The translations under genes were made by a program, and so were the position numbers. Of a DNA stretch of 64,000 bases, positions 57,835 to 64,000 are shown piece by piece (position 1 is the stretch's first letter; each line of letters begins with the position of its first letter). The DNA lies in assembly GCA_019116245.1 (NCBI GenBank), contig DXCC01000017.1:152245-216244 (forward strand), read 5' to 3'. The notes under the pieces were generated by a model that did not search any database, was not told where the DNA came from, and saw only the letters and a list, made by a program, of their open reading frames with translations. This stretch comes from Candidatus Tidjanibacter faecipullorum. GTDB taxonomy: Bacteria; Bacteroidota; Bacteroidia; Bacteroidales; Rikenellaceae.

Positions 57835-58515
57835 CTACATCAGGCTCTGGATGTAGAGGATTACGGCGGTCAGGACGAAACCACCTACGACAATGGTTGC
57901 GATGACGTAGGAGATGCATTTCAGACGTTTCATCCAGATTTTGCTGTTCCAGCCCACCGTCTGCAGCATGCTCCATACGCCGTGGGTCAGGTGGAACCAC
58001 AGGCCGAGCAGCCAGATGATGTAGATGATGACGTAGCAGGGCTGGGCGAAGAGCTCGCGTACCATGACGGCACCCTCCTTGGGCGAGTAGCCGAGGCTGT
58101 TGACGTGCTGGCCCGTGATCTCTACCCACTGCATGTTGTACCAGAAGTTGTACAGGTGCAGGCACAGACCCAGTACGATGACCAGACCCAGTACGAACAT
58201 GTTTTTCGAGGTCCACTCCACGCCCGGTTCCTTCTTGGCGACGGCATAGCGGATCGTACCGCGCGCCTTGCGGTTGCGCAGCGTCAGGATGATGGCGTAG
58301 ATGAAGTGGAACGCCACGCCGGCAGCCAGAATGACGGTGCCGATCAGGGCGTACCAGTTGGCGCCGAGGAAGTTCACGATGGCATCATAGGCTTCGTCCG
58401 AGAAGACCAATGCACCGTTCATGATCATGTGAAAGGTCAGGAACAAGATCAGGAATGCTCCCGTAATACTCATAATCAGCTTCTTGCCGATAGATGAAGT
58501 AAAAATGTTGGCCAT
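57835..58515 (-). CDS. sdhC: Succinate dehydrogenase/fumarate reductase cytochrome b subunit
   Basis: [33 protein letters not shown]...[18 protein letters not shown]. Confidence 0.93.
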   Translation of the reverse strand: MANIFTSSIGKKLIMSITGAFLILFLTFHMIMNGALVFSDEAYDAIVNFLGANWYALIGTVILAAGVAFHFIYAIILTLRNRKARGTIRYAVAKKEPGVEWTSKNMFVLGLVIVLGLCLHLYNFWYNMQWVEITGQHVNSLGYSPKEGAVMVRELFAQPCYVIIYIIWLLGLWFHLTHGVWSMLQTVGWNSKIWMKRLKCISYVIATIVVGGFVLTAVILYIQSLM

Positions 58516-58733
58516 AAAATGAGTTTGTTATTGTTTGTATGAGTTGTGCGTATTTTGCGTGCGAACCATACCGGTTTGCAGGTATCCGTGCCCTGCAATA
58601 CCACATCGCAAAGGTATCCGATTGTTTTTTAAATAACAAACGAATCGCCCTTTTTTCCTTGCCCGGTTCCGGTGCGGAAAAGGAGTCCGCTGTCCCCGGG
58701 CGGAGGCGGCGGGCCGGAGGGTAGCGTGGCGGC

Positions 58734-60155
58734 TCAGTGCCAGCCCTCGTGCGGCCTGCCCAGCGGGATGGAGAGGCCGAAATTGAAGTTGACGGCCCGC
58801 TGGTTGAGCGGAATGAACTGCGGGTTGACGTTGAAGACCAGGTAGTCCGTGCCGAGGAAGAGGTTGATCCAGCCCGTGTGGAAGTTCAGTGCGAAGCCGA
58901 ACGAACTGAAGAAGTTGTCGCCGATGCACTTGTAGTTGCCCACGGCATAGCTCAGCGAAGCGGTGAACCATTCGATGGGGTGGACGGTGGCCGAGATCGA
59001 GAACTCCGTGCGGCCGTAGTATTCGTTGCGGCGGTGGGTGAAGAGCATGCCGGCGTTCAGCAGGCGATTGCCGAAAATGTCGTATTCGGCGCCCAGTACC
59101 ACGCCCGGATACATCTTCGTGCGGGTTTTGCCGGCGGCGGTCTCCTTGAAGCGGCCGTCGAGGTTGAGGCTGGTGCTGCCGGAGCCGTCGGAAACCCACT
59201 CACCCGTCGAGGGGTCGTATTCGTAGGAGTAACCCTCCAGTTCGTAGGAGGCTTCGGAGCGTCCCTTGACGGTGTGGTTCGGATTCCACGACAGGAAGCC
59301 CAGGTTGAGCAGCGCGGCCGAGAACTTGAAGCGGTCGAAGAGCACATACTCCGCGCCGAGGTCGAAGGTCATGCCGAATCCGGCCAGTCCCTTCATGTTC
59401 TGCAGCAGTGTGCCGGCATTGAGCTGGTCGCCGGTGATGTAGCCCTCCTCGTTGATCAGGTGGTCGGCCTTCCGCAGGCCGTTGAGGCTGGCCGTGAGCG
59501 TGCCGTCGGCCGCGATCGACCAGGTGTCGCTGTTGAGGGTGGCGTCCAGCCGGTTGTAGGTGACGTTGGCGCGGGCCAGTCCGCCGATGAAGTTGATGCG
59601 TCCGCCGACGGTCAGCTCGTCGGTGATGCGGCGCGAGTAGCCCGCCGAGAGGGTAACGGAGAGGTCGGTGCCGACCGAGAGACCGCCCATCTCATAGGCG
59701 GTGGCGCGGGAGCCCTGTTTGGTGAACTCCACGAGGCTTTTGGGCAGGTTGACACCCCCCACGGCATCGAGACTCAGTTCGACGGTCCAGTAGCCGATCG
59801 GCGTGTAGAAGCCGGCGCCGAGCAGGGCCGCGTGCAGATCGACCGAGATTTTGTTCATGTTGGCCAGATGCGGCTCGACGGTGGCCCAGTCGATGCGGCT
59901 GTCGAACAGCGAGGCGATCCTGCCGTTCCCCACCGGGTAGAACAGCGTATTGAAGGTCAGTGCATTGGAGTTCAGATTGACGGAGAGGTCGCCCAGGGTC
60001 GGGAAGAGGATATAGCCGCGGTCGGAGCGCAGTGCCGGGTTGAGCCGGGTGCGCATCGTGGACCCTTCCATGAAGTAGGAGGTGCGGTATTGTTGGGCGT
60101 GCAGGCCGGTGGTCGCCAGCGTCAGAAGCAGCAGAAGCGTGTAGAAGCGTTTCAT
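58734..60155 (-). CDS. DUF5723-like outer-membrane beta-barrel protein
   Basis: Signal peptide LLLLLTLATTGLHAQ; YFMEGSTMRTRLNPALRSDRGYILFPTLGDLSVNLNSNAL; C-terminal barrel. Confidence 0.7.
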   Translation of the reverse strand: MKRFYTLLLLLTLATTGLHAQQYRTSYFMEGSTMRTRLNPALRSDRGYILFPTLGDLSVNLNSNALTFNTLFYPVGNGRIASLFDSRIDWATVEPHLANMNKISVDLHAALLGAGFYTPIGYWTVELSLDAVGGVNLPKSLVEFTKQGSRATAYEMGGLSVGTDLSVTLSAGYSRRITDELTVGGRINFIGGLARANVTYNRLDATLNSDTWSIAADGTLTASLNGLRKADHLINEEGYITGDQLNAGTLLQNMKGLAGFGMTFDLGAEYVLFDRFKFSAALLNLGFLSWNPNHTVKGRSEASYELEGYSYEYDPSTGEWVSDGSGSTSLNLDGRFKETAAGKTRTKMYPGVVLGAEYDIFGNRLLNAGMLFTHRRNEYYGRTEFSISATVHPIEWFTASLSYAVGNYKCIGDNFFSSFGFALNFHTGWINLFLGTDYLVFNVNPQFIPLNQRAVNFNFGLSIPLGRPHEGWH

Positions 60156-60176
60156 GGGCATGATGCTGTTGAAGGG

Positions 60177-60836
60177 TTATTGCAGGACGATGCCGCCGGT
60201 TTTCTCCAGGCGGATGCCGAGGCGGAGGTAGTCGTCCAGATGGAAGATGACGGCATCCGTATTGATCTGATTCAGGGTGAGCTGGATGCTCCGTACGTCG
60301 GAGAGCTGGTCGATCAGCTGGGTGAGGTCGATCGGCTCGGTGGCGGTGTAGGGAGCCTCCGGGGTGGCCGCCTGAATGACAAGTCCGGAAGCCAGCGGTA
60401 CGGTGGCGCCGTTGCCGTTGACGAAGGAGATCGCGAAAGCGGTTTCAATGGCCAGCGTGCTGGTGATCTCCAGCTGCAGGGTCAGCGTGTCACCTTCCCG
60501 GTTCTCGAGCAGGGAGGTGTCCAGTGAGGCGTCGAGCGGAATTTCCAGTTGAAACGATTCGTCCGTGATGGGGACGGGAACCGAACCGATGTCGTCGAGC
60601 GAGAGACCGAAGTCGGCCAGCAGGGCCTCGATGGCCTCCATGCCCCCCATCAGTCCTTCGAAGGAGATGCGGGCCTCGACCAGCGTCGGGGTCGAGATGA
60701 TGTCGCCGACGACCTGGAAATCCTGCCCGGGATCGATGTTGGCCGTGTCGTAGGTCCGGTCGACGCATCCCTGCAGGAGGCAGAGCGCGGCGAGTAGCGT
60801 CGGGGCGAGGAGCCGGGTGCGTTGGAGTTTGTTCAT
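60177..60836 (-). CDS. Hypothetical lipoprotein adjacent to the barrel protein
   Basis: LLAALCLLQGCVDRTYDTA lipobox; 219 aa. Confidence 0.65.
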   Translation of the reverse strand: MNKLQRTRLLAPTLLAALCLLQGCVDRTYDTANIDPGQDFQVVGDIISTPTLVEARISFEGLMGGMEAIEALLADFGLSLDDIGSVPVPITDESFQLEIPLDASLDTSLLENREGDTLTLQLEITSTLAIETAFAISFVNGNGATVPLASGLVIQAATPEAPYTATEPIDLTQLIDQLSDVRSIQLTLNQINTDAVIFHLDDYLRLGIRLEKTGGIVLQ

Positions 60837-61056
60837 GACGTGTAGGGTTTTGTATGGTTTGAAATCAATGGGGGATAAAACAAAAGTAGTGATTTTTTAT
60901 TTAAGAAAAATGGCAGTTGTCTGACATTTACGTTGCGGGGAGGCGGGAAGATGACTTGCGGCCGGAAGGGGCGGCGGAAAAGGATTTTCTTTGTATCTTT
61001 GACAAAATGGAACGGCCCGCAGGGCCTTTCCTGCAAACCAAAAGTTTCGCTATAAC

Positions 61057-61980
61057 ATGATCCTCAATTCATTCCTTACGGTCGTCTGGCAGTTCAACCC
61101 GACGTTTGTCCGCATCGGAACCTTCGATATCCGCTGGTACGGCGTGATGTGGGCGGTGGCCATCGGCCTGGGCGCCTATTTTTTCACGCGGTTCTGCAAG
61201 CGCGAGGGGCTGCCCGCCAAGCTGGCCGATTCCATTTTCATCTACGGCGCCCTGGCCACGATCATCGGCTCGCGGCTGGGTCACTGTCTGTTCTACGAAC
61301 CGGGCTACTATCTGGCCGATCCGATCAAGATCCTGGCTTTCCGGGACGGCGGCATGGCCAGCCATGGCGCTGCGGTGGGCCTGCTGATTGGCCTGTGGCT
61401 CTTCTCCAGACACAACAGGATGCCCTACCTGTGGTCGCTCGACCGGGTGATGATTCCCGTGGCCGTGGGCGGCGCCTTCGTGCGGCTGGGCAATCTGTTC
61501 AACCATGAGATATATGGCCATCCGACCGATGTGCCGTGGGCGTTCCGCTTTATTGAGAATGTGAATGCCTGGATGAACGGCGCCGAACCGGTCTTCGGCC
61601 CGCCCAGCCATCCGACCCAGATCTACGAGGCGCTGGCCTACCTGGTGCTGTTCGGCATTCTGTGCTGGCTCTATTACGGGCTGGATGCGGGACGCCGCTA
61701 TCCGGGACTGATGTTTGGCGTGGGACTGATCGGCGTGTTCCTGTCGCGTTTCCTGATCGAGTATGTCAAGAACGACCAGGTCGATTTCGAAGCCACCATG
61801 TGGCTGAATATGGGCCAGTGGCTCAGCATTCCCTTCATCGTGGCAGGCGTGGTGATGATCGTCTACGGTCTGAAGCACGAGCAGCATCCCGTTCCGCTGG
61901 CCCAGGTGCAGGCGCTGGCGGCCGAACGTGAGCAGCGGGAGCAGCGCCAGGCCCGGCAGACAAAAAAACGGAAAAAATAG
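61057..61980 (+). CDS. lgt: Prolipoprotein diacylglyceryl transferase
   Basis: IRWYGVMWAVAIGLGAYFFTRF...GSRLGHCLFYEPGYY...GGMASHGAAVGLLIG...LGNLFNHEIYGHPTDVPWAFRF. Confidence 0.95.
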   Translation: MILNSFLTVVWQFNPTFVRIGTFDIRWYGVMWAVAIGLGAYFFTRFCKREGLPAKLADSIFIYGALATIIGSRLGHCLFYEPGYYLADPIKILAFRDGGMASHGAAVGLLIGLWLFSRHNRMPYLWSLDRVMIPVAVGGAFVRLGNLFNHEIYGHPTDVPWAFRFIENVNAWMNGAEPVFGPPSHPTQIYEALAYLVLFGILCWLYYGLDAGRRYPGLMFGVGLIGVFLSRFLIEYVKNDQVDFEATMWLNMGQWLSIPFIVAGVVMIVYGLKHEQHPVPLAQVQALAAEREQREQRQARQTKKRKK

Positions 61981-61987
61981 GCGGCCG

Positions 61988-62827
61988 ATGGAACCTCTGG
62001 AACGCATCCTGTTCGATACCCTGGCCCATGGCCGGCGGGTGACTCTGCCGGGTGTGGGGACGCTGGCGGTGGAGCGTGTGGCGGCCTCCTTCGTTTCGGG
62101 GCGCTCGCTGCGTCCGCCCTATTATAAAGTGGTCTTTGTGCCGCAGGAGGATGCGGCCGGTCGTTCGCTGGGCGAGGAGCCCGGCTATGTGGCGTGGCTG
62201 AAGGGGACCGAGCGCGAACAGGGTGTCCGGGATTTCGGCCCTGCCGGCATCCTGCGTGACGGGACGTTCGAAATGACCCCCGCGCTGGCCGAACGGCTTA
62301 ACCCGCAGGGCACCGATCCGGTGCCGTTGCATCCGGCCTCCCGGGCGGGACGTGTGGTGGCCGTTGTGGCGGGCGTGCTGGTGGTGGCTGTCGCCGTCAT
62401 CTGGTGGGGCAGCCGCAGCGGGGACGTGGACGTGCGCGAAGTCCGTGCGCCGCAGACCGTAGCTGCAGAGGCCCGTCCGGTGGACGATGGTGCCGCGACG
62501 GCCGTCCGGGTGGCGGAACAGGAGGCGGCAACTCCGGCCGATACGCTGTCGTCGGCATCGCCCGCGGCGGTGCTGCCGGAGGCCGAACCCGCGGCAGGTC
62601 CGCTGTTCCATGTGGTGGTCGGCGTCTTCTCCGAGGAGGTCAATGCCGACAAGCTGATCGCTGCCGATCCGCTGGGCATCGGCACGGCGGGCTACCGCAA
62701 GGTGCCTTTCCGGAACAGCCAGCTGCTCGTGAGCGCTTTCGCTTCGACGGATCGGGCGGCAGCCGACTCCTGCCGCCGGGTGCTGTCGCGCCGCAACGGC
62801 GAGTTGTGGGTGTACGAACAGCGCTGA
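61988..62827 (+). CDS. HU-CCDC81-like/SPOR-domain protein
   Basis: N-terminal LERILFDTLAHGRRVTLPGVGTLAVERVAASF, central TM, C-terminal SPOR-like FHVVVGVFSEEVNADKLIAADPLGIGTAGYRKVPFRNSQLLVSAFAS. Confidence 0.75.
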   Translation: MEPLERILFDTLAHGRRVTLPGVGTLAVERVAASFVSGRSLRPPYYKVVFVPQEDAAGRSLGEEPGYVAWLKGTEREQGVRDFGPAGILRDGTFEMTPALAERLNPQGTDPVPLHPASRAGRVVAVVAGVLVVAVAVIWWGSRSGDVDVREVRAPQTVAAEARPVDDGAATAVRVAEQEAATPADTLSSASPAAVLPEAEPAAGPLFHVVVGVFSEEVNADKLIAADPLGIGTAGYRKVPFRNSQLLVSAFASTDRAAADSCRRVLSRRNGELWVYEQR

Positions 62828-62920
62828 CCGCTCCCCGTCCCGAAGGGAGCGGGAAGGACTGTTTTTTGTAACTTTGTACGGAGATGCGCCGGTCGGGCGC
62901 ATCGTCCTGTTTGACGGAAG

Positions 62921-64000
62921 ATGGAGAATTTTATCGTTTCGGCCCGGAAGTACCGGCCGGCCACCTTTGAGTCGGTGGTCGGACAGTCGCATATCACCTC
63001 GACGCTGAAGAATGCGATCGCCCGCGGACAGCTGGCCCATGCCTACCTGTTCTGCGGTCCGCGCGGTGTGGGCAAGACCACCTGCGCCCGCATCTTCGCC
63101 AAGTCGATCAACTGCCTCTCGCCCCGCGACAGCGAAGCGTGCGGCGAGTGTGAGTCGTGCCGCGCCTTCGACGAGGGGCGCAGTTTCAACATCCACGAGC
63201 TGGATGCCGCCTCGAACAACTCGGTGGACGACATCCGTACGCTGATCGAACAGGTGCGGATTCCGCCGCAGGTGGGGCGTTACAGCGTCTACATCATCGA
63301 CGAGGTGCACATGCTCTCGCAGGCGGCCTTCAATGCCTTTCTGAAGACGCTCGAGGAGCCGCCCACCCATGCGATCTTCATCCTGGCCACCACCGAGAAA
63401 CACAAGATTCTCCCGACGATCCTGTCGCGGTGCCAGATCTACGACTTCAACCGGATCCGCGTCGAGGATGCCGTCTCCTACCTGAAACTCATCGCTTCGA
63501 AAGAGGGCATCACATACGACGACGAGTCGCTCAACCTCATTGCGGCCAAGGCCGACGGCGGCATGCGCGATGCGCTGAGCATGTTCGACAAGGCGGTGGC
63601 CTTCAGCGGACGTCAGCTCGACTTCCGCGATGTGGCCCGGACGCTCAACGTACTCGATTACGATACTTATTTCAAGGTAACCGCCTTTGCGGCGGCGGGC
63701 GACTACCGGTCGGCCCTGCTGCTGCTCGACGAGGTGCTGCGCAAGGGGTTCTCCGTGCAGACCTTTGTCGGCGGACTGGCCGGCCATCTGCGCGACCTGC
63801 TCATGTGCAAGGATGCCCGGACGGCCCCCCTGCTCGAAGTGACGGGAACGCTGCTCGACCGCTACCGCAAGCAGAGCGCGGAGCTGGATACGGCCTATCT
63901 GTTCAATGCCGTGGCATTGCTGAACAATGTGGATGCCGGCCTGCGCACGGCCCCCAACGTACGGCTCCACACCGAGCTCGGCCTGATGAAGCTGTGCGGC
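62921..64000 (+). CDS. dnaX: DNA polymerase III subunit gamma/tau (truncated at window end)
   Basis: MENFIVSARKYRPATFESVVGQSHITSTLKNAIARGQLAHAYLFCGPRGVGKTTCARIFAKSINC...; open to window end. Confidence 0.95.
   Translation, partial: MENFIVSARKYRPATFESVVGQSHITSTLKNAIARGQLAHAYLFCGPRGVGKTTCARIFAKSINCLSPRDSEACGECESCRAFDEGRSFNIHELDAASNNSVDDIRTLIEQVRIPPQVGRYSVYIIDEVHMLSQAAFNAFLKTLEEPPTHAIFILATTEKHKILPTILSRCQIYDFNRIRVEDAVSYLKLIASKEGITYDDESLNLIAAKADGGMRDALSMFDKAVAFSGRQLDFRDVARTLNVLDYDTYFKVTAFAAAGDYRSALLLLDEVLRKGFSVQTFVGGLAGHLRDLLMCKDARTAPLLEVTGTLLDRYRKQSAELDTAYLFNAVALLNNVDAGLRTAPNVRLHTELGLMKLCG

Noticed and set aside
62829-62876. Hairpin CCGCTCCC/GGGAGCGG plus GTTTTTTG before dnaX as a regulatory switch
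   Set aside because: Most simply a terminator for the SPOR gene running into the dnaX -7 element (TAACTTTG 62869-62876); no evidence of more.

Overview
This window is a chromosomal segment of a high-GC Bacteroidales bacterium, probably Alistipes/Rikenellaceae-like. That placement rests on gene content and on recurrent Bacteroidota-type promoters (TTTG-N19-21-TAnnTTTG). Most of it is housekeeping: metK (partial), ubiX, efp, ispD, rpsO-pnp, ruvB, aroG/pheA fusion, folC, lnt, cmk, ispH, ctpA-like, hemD, rnpA-yidD, tRNA-Cys, argR, recO, an sdh/frd operon, lgt and dnaX (partial). A complete heme-acquisition operon resembling hmuYRSTUV lies on the minus strand at about 9.5-18.3 kb. A PspC/PadR envelope-stress-like cluster lies at 18.5-21.3 kb. 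The most interesting locus is at 6.7-8.1 kb. A tyrosine recombinase gene is enclosed by a perfect 22-bp inverted repeat (6726-6747 and 8043-8064). Each repeat copy is itself a dyad with a 7-bp asymmetric spacer, and a consensus Bacteroidota promoter lies just inside the right repeat, pointing outward. I read this as a self-contained, Hin-like but tyrosine-recombinase-driven invertible promoter cassette. In the inverted orientation it would switch on the adjacent surface lipoprotein with collagen-like repeats (3994-6636). In the orientation shown, the promoter fires into a terminator-like hairpin formed by the right recombination site plus a T-tract outside it. Secondary observations include a crossed-helix leader upstream of rpsO, a candidate sRNA or attenuator between ruvB and aroG/pheA, dyads at the hmuR and argR promoters, and several apparently leaderless mRNAs. 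All assignments come from reading the sequence; no database search was run.
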